From CAYFQH01 sp964345215 (lineage in GTDB: Bacteria; Bacillota; Clostridia; Christensenellales; Aristaeellaceae): a stretch of DNA of 64,000 nucleotides. Positions within the stretch are counted from its first letter, which is position 1. Every line of letters begins with the position of its first letter. The notes beneath the pieces were generated by a model. That model was not told the origin of the DNA, ran no database searches, and saw only the letters and a program-made list of their open reading frames with translations. The stretch spans positions 23,736-87,735 of the forward strand of contig CAYFQH010000002.1 in the NCBI GenBank assembly GCA_964345215.1, read 5' to 3'. This document shows positions 16,647 through 25,014 of this stretch, in pieces. The position numbers were made by a program, and so were the translations under genes.

Positions 16647-17642
16647 ATGAAAAAAGCATTATCCTTCTTCCTTTTATGCCTTTTTGTTTTTGGTGTTTTT
16701 CTTTTTCCTGCCTGGAGCGAGGCCATAGGGCCCCAGGTTGAAAACATTACTTTTACTCCCTGGGAGCATTCTTTGCCCCCAAGGGATGAGCAAGGGTATT
16801 TAGATTGGAAGGCCTTTGGTGAAAATGAGTTTGTTTATCAAAACCCTGAAGATGGGCACTGGCTCTACCTTTCCTCCACCCTTCAGGTGGAAATTACCCG
16901 CTTTAAAGGCAAGTACAAAAGAAAGCCCATTATTTGGTATGAATCTCAAATCCATTCAAAAGACGAAAACTTTCGTGTTTTTTCTGCCGACCCTGAGCAA
17001 CCTGCTAAAAAACTTTTGCGCCCAGAATTGATTGCCCAAAAGCACAAGGTAGTGTATGCTCAAAATGGTGATTTTTTCACCTTTAGAACCGAGCGGGAAA
17101 AACGGCCGGGCATCATCATTCGAAGCGGGCAAATTCTATTTGACAAAACCAACCGAAAAGTGTCTAAAGCCTTGCCGCCTCTTGACGAACTTTCGTTTTA
17201 CCAAAACGGCTTGTTTGAGCTGCACCACCCGGGTGAGTTAAGTGCCCAGGATTATATTGCCAAAGGAGCTCACGACGTGGTTGCCTTTGGCCCTATTTTA
17301 ATTAACAATGGCGAAATAGACCAGCGGCTAACAGACCGATATACAGCCCGGGAACCTAGAAGCGCCCTTGGTATGGTTACCCCGGGCCACTATGTGGGCT
17401 TTTATATTGAAGCACGAAACCAGCGGAGCTACGGCTGCGACTTGGCCTTGGTCGCCCAGCGGATGAAGGAAAAGAACTGCCGGCTGGCCATTAATTTAGA
17501 CGGTGGCCAAACAGCCGCCATGGTTTTTATGGGCGAGCCTGTAATGCAGGGGGGAGACTATAACGGCTATACCAACACCCGCCGCCAGCAGGATGTTATT
17601 GGCATTGGCTTATCTGAGCAAGTGAAGGAGTTTACACCATGA
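16647..17642 (+). CDS. Secreted phosphodiester glycosidase-like protein (NAGPA/DUF2233 domain)
   Basis: 331-residue protein with a cleavable signal peptide (hydrophobic residues 4-21, ending near WSEA). The rest is a NAGPA-type domain, named after the mammalian enzyme that uncovers mannose 6-phosphate by removing GlcNAc from a phosphodiester. Family marks visible are NGDFF early in the domain, ARNQRS, and NLDGGQTAAM near the C-terminus, where the DGG is characteristic. In bacteria this domain is linked to exopolysaccharide or wall-glycan phosphodiesters. The stop codon overlaps the start of the PIG-L deacetylase gene, so the two are translated together and probably act on the same surface glycan. 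Confidence 0.78.
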   Translation: MKKALSFFLLCLFVFGVFLFPAWSEAIGPQVENITFTPWEHSLPPRDEQGYLDWKAFGENEFVYQNPEDGHWLYLSSTLQVEITRFKGKYKRKPIIWYESQIHSKDENFRVFSADPEQPAKKLLRPELIAQKHKVVYAQNGDFFTFRTEREKRPGIIIRSGQILFDKTNRKVSKALPPLDELSFYQNGLFELHHPGELSAQDYIAKGAHDVVAFGPILINNGEIDQRLTDRYTAREPRSALGMVTPGHYVGFYIEARNQRSYGCDLALVAQRMKEKNCRLAINLDGGQTAAMVFMGEPVMQGGDYNGYTNTRRQQDVIGIGLSEQVKEFTP

Positions 17643-18814
17643 GTTTTTATAAAAAAGCCGGGTTTTTCTGTTTGATAACAGCCCTGTTTGTTTTTACCCT
17701 TACCCTGGCCCAAGGGGATGTGATTGCCCCTACCGAAGAAACTTTTCTCCTTCCCAATACACAAAAATATGCAAAAAGACTTTACGATCAGGATTATAAT
17801 ACGGGTTGGAAAAGCAAAGCCAATGCCCCCTATATGGATATTCTTGCCCCCCAAGCTTTAGGCGGCCTGTACTTATCCTTTACAAACAGCCCCGGCCCCT
17901 GGGTCGCCCAGATACCTGAAGGCGATGGCTGGATCACCCTTTACCAGGGGGGAGAAAACGGCTTTCTTCATGAATACGTTCCTCTTCAAGGCCAGCATAA
18001 AGTACGTATTTCAACTACAGGAAAAGGCGAAATTCTACAGCTGTCAGAGGTTGTTTTACTGGACCAGGGTGAGGTGCCCTCCTTTATCCAGCAATGGAAG
18101 CCTACCCCTCAAAAAGCTGAGCTGATGCTTTTAACCGCTCACCCAGATGATGAGGTCATTTTTTTTGGCGGCCTGCTGCCTTATTATAGCGGGGAGCTTC
18201 AAAAAGATGTGGTGGTGGCGGTGATGACCACCGGAAGCCGGGTACGCAAACACGAACTGTTAAACAGCTTATGGGCCTGCGGCCATCAAACCTACCCTGT
18301 CATGGGGCCTTTTTACGACCGGTATTTTAAAAACATTGATGAGGCTTTTGATACCTGGGGCAAGCAAAAAACCTACCATTATGTTACCCAGCTGTTCCGC
18401 CAGTATGAGCCAGAAGTAGTTGTAACCCACGATAAAAAGGGGGAGTACGGCCACGGAGCCCACCGTTTGAGCGCTAATGCCGCCACTTACTGTATTGAAA
18501 AGGCGGCAGACCCGACTTATCATAGTAAAAGCGCCGAAAGTTACGGAGCCTGGCAGGTAAAAAAATTATACCTTCATCTAGGCAGCAGCGAAAACATTAC
18601 CCTAAATTGGGATATTCCTTTAACTGCTTTTGACGGCAAAACAGGCTTTGAAGTGGCGAAAGAAGCCTTTAAGGAGCATGTCTCCCAACAAAAAACACCT
18701 TTTTTTGTTCAAGGGCGCCTTGATAAGCACTCTTCTTACGATTTTAGCCTGGTTTTTTCAGCCGTGGGGGAAGATGTAATGAAGAATGATTTTTTAGAAA
18801 ACATCATCTATTAA
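17639..18814 (+). CDS. Secreted PIG-L family deacetylase with N-terminal beta domain
   Basis: 391-residue exported protein. Residues 1-22 form a signal peptide. About 130 residues follow that look like a discoidin-type beta-sandwich (GWKSKANAPYMDILAPQ, VAQIPEGDGW). The PIG-L domain begins near residue 160 with the zinc motif AHPDDE (about 167), and THDKKGEYGHGAHR supplies the second zinc/catalytic region. PIG-L enzymes remove N-acetyl groups from GlcNAc-type sugars. Starts inside the stop codon of the NAGPA gene (ATGA overlap). Together the pair could trim a secreted or surface amino-sugar polymer; the actual substrate is unknown. Confidence 0.83.
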   Translation: MSFYKKAGFFCLITALFVFTLTLAQGDVIAPTEETFLLPNTQKYAKRLYDQDYNTGWKSKANAPYMDILAPQALGGLYLSFTNSPGPWVAQIPEGDGWITLYQGGENGFLHEYVPLQGQHKVRISTTGKGEILQLSEVVLLDQGEVPSFIQQWKPTPQKAELMLLTAHPDDEVIFFGGLLPYYSGELQKDVVVAVMTTGSRVRKHELLNSLWACGHQTYPVMGPFYDRYFKNIDEAFDTWGKQKTYHYVTQLFRQYEPEVVVTHDKKGEYGHGAHRLSANAATYCIEKAADPTYHSKSAESYGAWQVKKLYLHLGSSENITLNWDIPLTAFDGKTGFEVAKEAFKEHVSQQKTPFFVQGRLDKHSSYDFSLVFSAVGEDVMKNDFLENIIY

Positions 18815-18881
18815 CGCTATGTTCATTGGAAGCGCAGGGAGTAGTTGTTAAAAATTTATCCTTTTATTTTCTCCTGCCCTA

Positions 18882-18890
18882 TGTTATACT
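18882..18890 (+). promoter_or_regulatory. Extended -10 promoter of the NitT/TauT ABC operon
   Basis: TGTTATACT, an extended -10 box (TGn-TATACT), 40 bases before the binding-protein ATG. No good -35 box is seen. Confidence 0.55.
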
Positions 18891-18930
18891 TTCTTTGTAA
18901 GTAATATTCGTTCTTATTAAGGAGGCGCCT

Positions 18931-19896
18931 ATGAAAAAACTCTTTACCATTATCCTTTCTTTCATGCTCATTCTTCCAGTCCTTCCTTTCGCAGCCGCCC
19001 AGGAAGAGGCCCCCATTTCTATCGGTGCTTTAAAAGGGCCCACTGCCATGGGCCTTGTAAAGCTAATGGAAGGGGAAAATCAAAAAGCTTATACTTTTTC
19101 TCTTATGGGCGGGGTTGACGAGATTACCCCTCTTTTGTTAAAAGGAGAGTTGGATTTTTGTGCTGTTCCCGCCAACCTGGCTTCGGTTTTATACAACAAT
19201 AGCGAAGGCAAAATTCAGGTTTTAGCCATTAATACCCTAGGGGTTTTATACATTGTTGAGGCCGGCGAAACGGTGCAAACTGCCGCCGATTTAAAAGGCA
19301 AGACCATTTTTTCCAGCGGCAAGGGCGCCACCCCTGAGTACGCCTTAAACCATGTGCTCAAAGCCAGCGGTATTGACCCCCAAAAGGATGTAACCATTGA
19401 ATGGAAGGCGGAGCATGCCGAGTGCGTGGCTGCCCTAACCAATACAAAAAATGCCATTGCCATGCTGCCCCAGCCCTTTGTTACTACCGCACAGATGAAG
19501 AACCCCGACATTCGCATTGCTCTTGATTTAAATGCTCTTTGGGAAATGAGTGAAGAAAACAGCAAAACCGCCAGCGCATTAATTACCGGGGTCGTGGTTG
19601 GCAGAAAAGAATTTATAGAACAAAGCCCCCAAAAAGTAGCCGGCTTTTTAGCTGATTATGCAGCCTCGGTTTCCTTTGTTAACGAAAATACTCAAGAGGC
19701 TGCCCAACTGATTGGCCAGGCCGACATTGTTCCTGCCCAGGTAGCCGAAAAGGCCTTGCCCTACTGCAACATTGTTTTTATTGCCGGAAATGAAATGAAA
19801 GAAAAATTAAGCGGCTATTTAGAGGTTTTATTAAGCCAAAACCCCAAAGCCGTAGGGGGGCAATTGCCGGATGAGGCCTTCTACTTCATCAAATAG
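18931..19896 (+). CDS. ABC transporter substrate-binding protein, NitT/TauT (SsuA/ThiY) type
   Basis: 321-residue exported binding protein. The signal peptide (residues 1-23) ends in FAAAQEEAP and lacks a lipobox cysteine. The mature part has the two-lobe SsuA/ThiY-like layout: IGALKGPTAMGLVKLME at the start of lobe 1, LDFCAVPANLASVLYN, and AADLKGKTIFSSGKGATPEYALN. Relatives bind sulfonates, nitrate, thiamine precursors or other small molecules; I cannot tell which one here. First gene of a three-gene ABC operon; its stop overlaps the permease start by 26 bases. Confidence 0.85.
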   Translation: MKKLFTIILSFMLILPVLPFAAAQEEAPISIGALKGPTAMGLVKLMEGENQKAYTFSLMGGVDEITPLLLKGELDFCAVPANLASVLYNNSEGKIQVLAINTLGVLYIVEAGETVQTAADLKGKTIFSSGKGATPEYALNHVLKASGIDPQKDVTIEWKAEHAECVAALTNTKNAIAMLPQPFVTTAQMKNPDIRIALDLNALWEMSEENSKTASALITGVVVGRKEFIEQSPQKVAGFLADYAASVSFVNENTQEAAQLIGQADIVPAQVAEKALPYCNIVFIAGNEMKEKLSGYLEVLLSQNPKAVGGQLPDEAFYFIK

Positions 19897-20662
19897 AAAA
19901 GAGAAAATATTAAAAATTGTAGCCGTTGCTTCTTGGCTGCTCCTTTGGCAACTGGCAAGCCATTTACTTAAACAGGAGATCCTATTGGTATCTCCTGTTT
20001 CGGTTATTCAAAAGTTATTTCAGCTGTTGCCCCAAAAAAGCTTTTGGTCATCGGTCGGTTTTTCTCTTAGTCATATTGGCCTGGGGTTTGTGTTGGGGCT
20101 ATTAGCCGGCTGCATCTTAGGGGTGGTCAGCGCCCTTTCCTCTCCATTGCGCCTGTTTTTGGCCCCCCTCATGGGTACCATTAAAGCGGTGCCCGTAGCC
20201 TCTTTTGTGATTTTGGCCCTTTTTTGGATTCCATCTAAAAACCTGTCTATCTTTATCTCATTTTTAATGGTCTTTCCCATTTTTTACAGCAACCTATTAA
20301 CCGGCGTTCTGGCCAGGGACCCAAAATTGATTGAAATGGCACAGGTGTTTGCTGTTAGTCCCTTTAAGAAAATACGCTATATTTACCTGCCCCAGGTGAT
20401 GCCCTTTTTTCGCAGTGCCTGTTCCCTGGCTTTAGGTCTGTGCTGGAAGTCGGGCATTGCAGCAGAAGTCATTGGCCTGCCCAAGGGCTCCATTGGTGAA
20501 AAGCTGTATGAAGCTAAAATTTACCTGGAAACTGCAGATTTATTCGCCTGGACTTTAACCATTGTTTTGTTAAGCCTGGCCTTTGAAAAATTATTTTTAT
20601 GGCTGGTCGACCAAGGAGTATACCGTTTGGAAGGGAGGAGCCGCCGTGGACATTACCGTTAA
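19871..20662 (+). CDS. ABC transporter permease, SsuC/TauC type
   Basis: 263-residue integral membrane protein with six predicted membrane segments and the BPD_transp_1 coupling segment (FAVSPFKKIRYIYLPQVMPFF). GLCWKSGIAAEVIGLPKGSIGEKLYEAK is the characteristic post-EAA segment of this permease group. It starts inside the end of the binding-protein gene and its own end overlaps the ATPase gene, showing tight coupling. It forms the channel for the unknown small solute recognised by the preceding binding protein. Confidence 0.88.
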   Translation: MRPSTSSNRKEKILKIVAVASWLLLWQLASHLLKQEILLVSPVSVIQKLFQLLPQKSFWSSVGFSLSHIGLGFVLGLLAGCILGVVSALSSPLRLFLAPLMGTIKAVPVASFVILALFWIPSKNLSIFISFLMVFPIFYSNLLTGVLARDPKLIEMAQVFAVSPFKKIRYIYLPQVMPFFRSACSLALGLCWKSGIAAEVIGLPKGSIGEKLYEAKIYLETADLFAWTLTIVLLSLAFEKLFLWLVDQGVYRLEGRSRRGHYR

Positions 20663-21221
20663 CAGCCTTTATAAAACGTACGGAGAAAAACAGGTTTTTA
20701 AAAATTTTTCCTGTGTTTTAAAAAGGCAACAAACTACAGCCATTATGGGCCCCAGCGGCTCAGGTAAAACCACCCTTTTATCTATCCTCATGGCCCTTAT
20801 CCCCTTTGATAAGGGAAGGATACAAGGCCTTCACGGACGGAAAATTGCCGCCGTATTTCAAGAAGACCGCTTGTGCGAAAACTTAACTGCAATCTATAAT
20901 TTAAAGTTTATTCTGCCAAAAGAAACCTCTCCCGGGCAGCTGGCTGCCCCCTTGCTGGAGGCGGGTTTAACCTCCCAAGACCTTGTGCAGCCCGTAAGGG
21001 AACTAAGCGGTGGCATGAAGCGCCGGGTGGCCCTGATGCGGGCCCTATGCGCTCCCGCAGATTTGCTGGTGATGGACGAGCCCTTCCAAGGCTTGGACGA
21101 GGGTACCAAAGAACAAATGATACACCTTGTTCAAAAATACAAAGGCCAAAGGCAGATGATTTGGGTAACCCACAGCCTGTCGGAAGCCCTGGCCCTAAAC
21201 AGCGATATTTTGCAGCTATAG
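20646..21221 (+). CDS. ABC transporter ATPase, SsuB/TauB type
   Basis: 191-residue ATPase, short for the family (usually 230-260), because the C-terminal part after the H-loop is abbreviated. Walker A GPSGSGKTT (about residue 35), Q-loop VFQEDRLCENL, signature ELSGGMKRR and Walker B LLVMDEPFQGLDE are all intact. I place the start at GTG 20646 after GGGAGG, where MDITVNSLYKTYG gives the normal N-terminus; the ATG at 20583 would add 21 residues encoded in the permease gene. Last gene of the operon, with a terminator after it. Confidence 0.87.
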   Translation: MDITVNSLYKTYGEKQVFKNFSCVLKRQQTTAIMGPSGSGKTTLLSILMALIPFDKGRIQGLHGRKIAAVFQEDRLCENLTAIYNLKFILPKETSPGQLAAPLLEAGLTSQDLVQPVRELSGGMKRRVALMRALCAPADLLVMDEPFQGLDEGTKEQMIHLVQKYKGQRQMIWVTHSLSEALALNSDILQL

Positions 21222-21247
21222 GAGTTGTACAACCCTTTTTCGCCATT

Positions 21248-21285
21248 AAAAAAGGCGGGTGAATCCTCACCTGCCTTTTTATTTT
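21248..21285 (+). terminator. Intrinsic terminator of the NitT/TauT ABC operon
   Basis: AAAAAGGCGGGTGA pairs with TCACCTGCCTTTTT (one G-U pair), then T-rich sequence. Confidence 0.85.
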
Positions 21286-21314
21286 TATACACAAAAAACT
21301 TTGCTTTATTCCCA

Positions 21315-21497
21315 CTAATTCCCTTGCTCCGTCACCACCGGAAAGTAAAAAACGATTTCAAAACCGGAATAGACCGGCAGGGTTAAATCCAAAAGAATTA
21401 AGCCGGGCTTTATTGCCGCCGCCTGCTCCTCTACCCGGTCAAAGTCAGTAATAACAATGGTTTGATATCCCTGCCTTTTTATACTTGCTTTATTACT
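21315..21497 (-). pseudogene. Remnant of a response-regulator receiver domain
   Basis: On the minus strand a 60-codon open stretch with no start codon reads ASIKRQGYQTIVITDF... and then IKPGLILLDLTLPVYSGFE before it runs into unrelated residues and a stop at 21315. LILLDLTLPVYSGFE is the phospho-acceptor region of CheY-like receivers, with the Asp intact. The N-terminal acidic pair, the last third of the receiver and the DNA-binding domain are gone. It lies between two convergent units and is a decayed fragment of a two-component gene, probably left by a deletion. Confidence 0.75.
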
Positions 21498-21525
21498 TCA
21501 ACTTAAAACTTGTTCCTTCAGCCCC

Positions 21526-22944
21526 TCATATTGTCTGCTGGGGCAAATAAGTTGTTACCTCAAAGGATTGTTCAATGGCTTTTCGGGCAGCTTTAAGGGA
21601 AGGAAAAACGCCATCAGCAATCATTTGGCAAATGCCGTTACCCAGGGCCGCTGCTTCCGCCGGCCCTGCCAGCACCCTTTTGCCGCAGGCGTTGGCTGTT
21701 AACTGGTTTAACAGCCTGTCCATGCTGCCGCCCCCTACAACGCAAATGGCATCGTAGGTTTTTTGCTGAACAGCTTCGATTTGGGCCAAACTTTTTTGGT
21801 AATTTTCGGCCAGGGAATGATACACACAAGCCAACTGTTGGCCCAAATTTTCCGGCACCTTTTGGCCCGTTTTTTCGCAGTAACCATTAATGGCCTTTGC
21901 CATGTTGCCCGGGGCAAAAAGGCTTCGATCCTCTGTGTTAATGCGGGAGGGGAAGCTAAGCTCCGTTTGGGCCAGATTAATCAGGTCTCCAAAAGTTTTG
22001 CCTTCTCCCGATTCCCGGCGAAGGGCGTTAATAAACCAAAGCCCCATCATATTTTTTTGAAAGCCATAGGTATGATCATAACCACCTGCGTTACTGATAT
22101 TGGCCAAAAAGCTTTGAACCGACACATTCGCTTCTTCTTCTTCCACCCCCATCATGCTAAAGGCACCGCTGGAAAGATAAAGGGCCTTTGGTAAAAGGGG
22201 TGTGCCCATAAGGGCGCTGGCCGTATCATGGCTGGCTACGGCAATAACCTCTGCCTCAAAGCCCACTTCCTGAGCAATTTCAGGCAAAAGCCGGCCTGCC
22301 CGGGTGCCGGGGTGAACAATTTGTCCAAATAATTTTTGCGGCAAGTCAAGGGTTTTAATCACCCCGTCAAGCCAAAGTCGGCTTTTTGCCCCTACGAGGC
22401 CGGTGGTAGTAGCGTTGGTATACTCATTATACATGGTGCCGGTTAAAAAAAACGTTAAGTAATCTGCCGCCATGAGCAAATGATCTGCTGCGTATAAAAC
22501 GTTGGGCCGCTCTCCTTTGTCGGCCAAAAGCTGATAGAGGGTATTAAAAGATTGGTGGGCAAGGCCGTTTTCATCATACAGGGCTTGGGGCGCAATTTTG
22601 CCTTGGGCTTCCTGAACGGCGGATTTTGTACGCTCATCCCAAAAGGCATAAGCCTCCCCTAAAATATCTCCCTTGCGGTTTAGCAAAAGGTAGTCAGCCC
22701 CCCAGGTGTCAATACCGATGGACACAGGTTCGACCCCCTGGCGCTTCGCCTGAACCAACCCTTCGATAATGTTCTGTGTAATCAGTTCCATATTCCAGTA
22801 AAAGTGCCCCTCATCCGTTAGGGCGCGGTTATCAAAGCGGTACAGTTCTTTTATTTGCAGTTTTCCCTCTTCTATCCACAGGGCAGCATGCCTGCCGGTA
22901 GAAGGGCCAATATCAATGGCGATATAATATTTTCTATTTTTCAT
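21526..22944 (-). CDS. Rhamnulokinase-like FGGY carbohydrate kinase
   Basis: 472-residue sugar kinase of the FGGY family, closest in its features to RhaB: the start YYIAIDIGPSTGRHAALW, the GIDTWGADYLLL segment, the SSGAFSMMGVE segment and the C-terminal CVVGGGSMDRLLNQLTANA ATP-binding motif. RhaB phosphorylates L-rhamnulose. No rhamnose isomerase, aldolase or transporter is near, so the substrate (rhamnulose or another ketose) is uncertain. An ATG at 22944 seven bases after GAAAGGA is preferred to the ATG 18 bases upstream, which has no ribosome binding site. Single-gene unit. Confidence 0.8.
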   Translation of the reverse strand: MKNRKYYIAIDIGPSTGRHAALWIEEGKLQIKELYRFDNRALTDEGHFYWNMELITQNIIEGLVQAKRQGVEPVSIGIDTWGADYLLLNRKGDILGEAYAFWDERTKSAVQEAQGKIAPQALYDENGLAHQSFNTLYQLLADKGERPNVLYAADHLLMAADYLTFFLTGTMYNEYTNATTTGLVGAKSRLWLDGVIKTLDLPQKLFGQIVHPGTRAGRLLPEIAQEVGFEAEVIAVASHDTASALMGTPLLPKALYLSSGAFSMMGVEEEEANVSVQSFLANISNAGGYDHTYGFQKNMMGLWFINALRRESGEGKTFGDLINLAQTELSFPSRINTEDRSLFAPGNMAKAINGYCEKTGQKVPENLGQQLACVYHSLAENYQKSLAQIEAVQQKTYDAICVVGGGSMDRLLNQLTANACGKRVLAGPAEAAALGNGICQMIADGVFPSLKAARKAIEQSFEVTTYLPQQTI

Positions 22945-23085
22945 AAAAAATCCTTTCTTCATGGGAATGCTTCCTTTACAGGCCCTATAGTTGCTATGGT
23001 AAAGCTTTTTTTTAAATTGCGCAAGGGAACAAATTCAAAAGTAAAAGAACGCTATATAAGGGTTTCACATATCAATCAAAAACAG

Positions 23086-23111
23086 AAAAAAGCTGAGCCG
23101 CAGCTCAGCTT
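23086..23111 (-). terminator. Intrinsic terminator of the zinc-ribbon membrane gene
   Basis: Minus strand AAGCTGAGC-TGCG-GCTCAGCTT followed by TTTTCTG. Confidence 0.88.
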
Positions 23112-23150
23112 ATACTACAGCCCGGTTAACCTTTGCAGGCATGCAGGATT

Positions 23151-23900
23151 TTAGTGTTTTACCTCTTCTTCAATTAGGCTGTGATGGCAGTGTACACACA
23201 CCTGCGCATCTTTTTCCACCACTTGCCCACAATAGGGGCAGTAGGTATATAAGTCGCTTCGTATAGGCTCAGGCTCTTTCGTAACCGGGGGCGAAGGGGC
23301 CGGCTGAGTGGTGGCTTTGGGGCTTTCAAAGGGGTTTAAACCTTCAAAAAAGCTCCCTGCCTGATCCATTGCCGGCGGCATTTGTCCGCGCATCATTTGA
23401 TCAATGGTTTCCTGAAACAAGTCACGCTGGGGGGGCAAGTAAAACATGTCCCTGCGTTTTACAAAGTAAATAACATTGGGGACCAGCCAAACCGCAACAC
23501 TAACGGCCAATCCAAGGGCTCCTATTCTAAGCCCCTGTTCCAGTCCTGTTTGAAGGCTGGCTTCAAAGCCCTGCCAAAGGCCGATGGACACGCCATCCAG
23601 CGCCAATACGGCAAAGTTTAAGTAAAAGCCCAAGGGCTTTGTTTTTTTCATATTGGTGTAGGTAAAAAAGGACAGAACATACCGAAGGATTTCTGCCCCC
23701 AGCATAACAAACAAAAATGTGTGCATCTGCTGAGGCAAGCCCCCCAAATTTTGGAAGGCCGAAAAACTCATCACCAAGGAAAACGCACCGCTGATTAGCA
23801 TAATCGGCAGACGGGTAAAAATGTAAAAGTTCATCCAGTTTACCGGTTTTCCGATGGCCTGGCCTTTTAAAAATAATTGTCTTCTATAAGAAACTCCCAA
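23151..23900 (-). CDS. Membrane protein with C-terminal zinc ribbon
   Basis: 249-residue protein not assignable to a characterised family. It has about four hydrophobic segments in residues 28-170 (LPIMLISGAFSLVMSF; FLFVMLGAEILRYVLSFF; FYLNFAVLALDGVSIGLW; LGLAVSVAVWLVPNVIYFV), then a Pro-rich linker (TTQPAPSPPVTKEPEP) and a C-terminal double-CxxC zinc ribbon, CPYCGQ...CVHCHH. Zinc-ribbon membrane proteins of this build are common in clostridia and of unknown role. It is transcribed alone, with a strong terminator. Confidence 0.75.
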   Translation of the reverse strand: MGVSYRRQLFLKGQAIGKPVNWMNFYIFTRLPIMLISGAFSLVMSFSAFQNLGGLPQQMHTFLFVMLGAEILRYVLSFFTYTNMKKTKPLGFYLNFAVLALDGVSIGLWQGFEASLQTGLEQGLRIGALGLAVSVAVWLVPNVIYFVKRRDMFYLPPQRDLFQETIDQMMRGQMPPAMDQAGSFFEGLNPFESPKATTQPAPSPPVTKEPEPIRSDLYTYCPYCGQVVEKDAQVCVHCHHSLIEEEVKH

Positions 23901-24227
23901 AATTCGACTCTCCTTTTTCCCTGATCCCTGTATTGTTTTATAATCGATTCATTCATCTAAAGATCAGTGTACCTATAGTATACCACCTTTTTTCTGCATT
24001 GAACCAAAGGGAATGTGAACTTTTTTTAAACTCCCCCTGTTTTGGCCCTTTGTTTGAATTGACCTTGCTGCTTGTTCATGGTACACTTTTTTCATTAAAG
24101 GAAACAGGGTACACAAGAAGGCTGGTAAAAAGGCAAGGGATTTTTGTGAAAAACAAAAAAACTGCCCTTTAACCCCACCTGACTGGTGCAGTGTTGACCA
24201 AATATAATTTATTAAAGGAGTACCGGC
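23901..24227. other. Divergent control region, zinc-ribbon gene and epimerase gene
   Basis: 327 bases without a convincing gene. On the plus strand TTGACC (24059-24064) and TACACT (24082-24087) are 17 bases apart and would give a leader of about 135 bases before the epimerase; a TATAAT at 24203 closer to the gene is a second candidate. On the minus strand GGTATACT near 23975-23982 may serve the zinc-ribbon gene. Short open frames here lack ribosome binding sites. Confidence 0.45.
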
Positions 24228-24899
24228 ATGAACCAAATTTCTCCCTCGATGATGTGTGCCCCCATTGACCAGTTAAAAGAATACCTGGCCATTTTAGAAA
24301 ACAAAGGCATTGATTATTTACATATAGACGTGATGGACGGCCATTTTGTACCCAATCTCATGTTTGGCACCGACTATATCCGTCAGCTTCGCAGCCTTAC
24401 CTCCATTCCCCTGGATATTCATTTAATGATTACAAACCCCGAGGATAAAATTGATTGGTTTAACATTGCCCCGGGGGAAATTGTTTCCCTGCATATTGAA
24501 AGCACCACAAAAGATAACCTGCTTTTGCTGATTAAAAAAATCCGCTCTCTGGGAGCTCTGCCTTTTATTGCTATAAACCCTCTCACCCCGCTGAGCGAGC
24601 TTGTTCCCTTTGTAAAGGATATACAAGGCCTGCTGATGATGACCGTTACCCCAGGCTTCGCCGGGCAAAAAGCTACACCCCAGGCCATTGATAAAATTGC
24701 CCTTGCCAAAGACTTTTTGCTGGCTACAGGCCGGGAAGATGGGATTATTGAGGTGGACGGAAACGTCAGCTTTACCCTAGCCCCAATAATGAAGGAAAAG
24801 GGCGCCGACCTTTTTGTAGTGGGTTCCTCCAGCGTTTTTTCAAAAGACTTTTCATTAGAAGAGGGCATCGACCGGTTCAGGGCTTGTTTAGAAAATTAA
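24228..24899 (+). CDS. Ribulose-phosphate/allulose-6-phosphate 3-epimerase family protein
   Basis: 223-residue TIM-barrel epimerase. Family motifs are intact: ISPSMMCAP at the N-terminus, DYLHIDVMDGHFVPN with the metal-binding His and catalytic Asp, LDIHLMI, MTVTPGFAGQ, and IIEVDGNVS followed by FVVGSSSVF for phosphate binding. Enzymes of this group epimerise C3 of D-ribulose 5-phosphate or D-allulose 6-phosphate. IDGNVS in place of the Rpe-type VDGGI and its position away from other pentose-phosphate genes lean toward a specialised sugar phosphate (AlsE-like), but this is not certain. AAAGGAG precedes the ATG; a terminator follows. Confidence 0.8.
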   Translation: MNQISPSMMCAPIDQLKEYLAILENKGIDYLHIDVMDGHFVPNLMFGTDYIRQLRSLTSIPLDIHLMITNPEDKIDWFNIAPGEIVSLHIESTTKDNLLLLIKKIRSLGALPFIAINPLTPLSELVPFVKDIQGLLMMTVTPGFAGQKATPQAIDKIALAKDFLLATGREDGIIEVDGNVSFTLAPIMKEKGADLFVVGSSSVFSKDFSLEEGIDRFRACLEN

Positions 24900-24968
24900 C
24901 CTCCTGTTCCCTTTTGTATATATTTTATATAGTAAAATACATTGTTAACCTGTTTTTATTCCATCAAC

Positions 24969-25006
24969 AAAGGGCCTTTGCACCAATGGCAAAGGCCCTT
25001 TTTATC
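24969..25006 (+). terminator. Intrinsic terminator of the epimerase gene
   Basis: AAAGGGCCTTTGC-ACCAATG-GCAAAGGCCCTTTTTA, between two convergent genes. Confidence 0.88.
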
Positions 25007-25014
25007 TGTGTGTT

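Noticed and set aside
23933..24236. Two short frames between the zinc-ribbon gene and the epimerase gene
   Set aside because: They overlap each other on opposite strands, lack initiation signals and cover the expected promoters.
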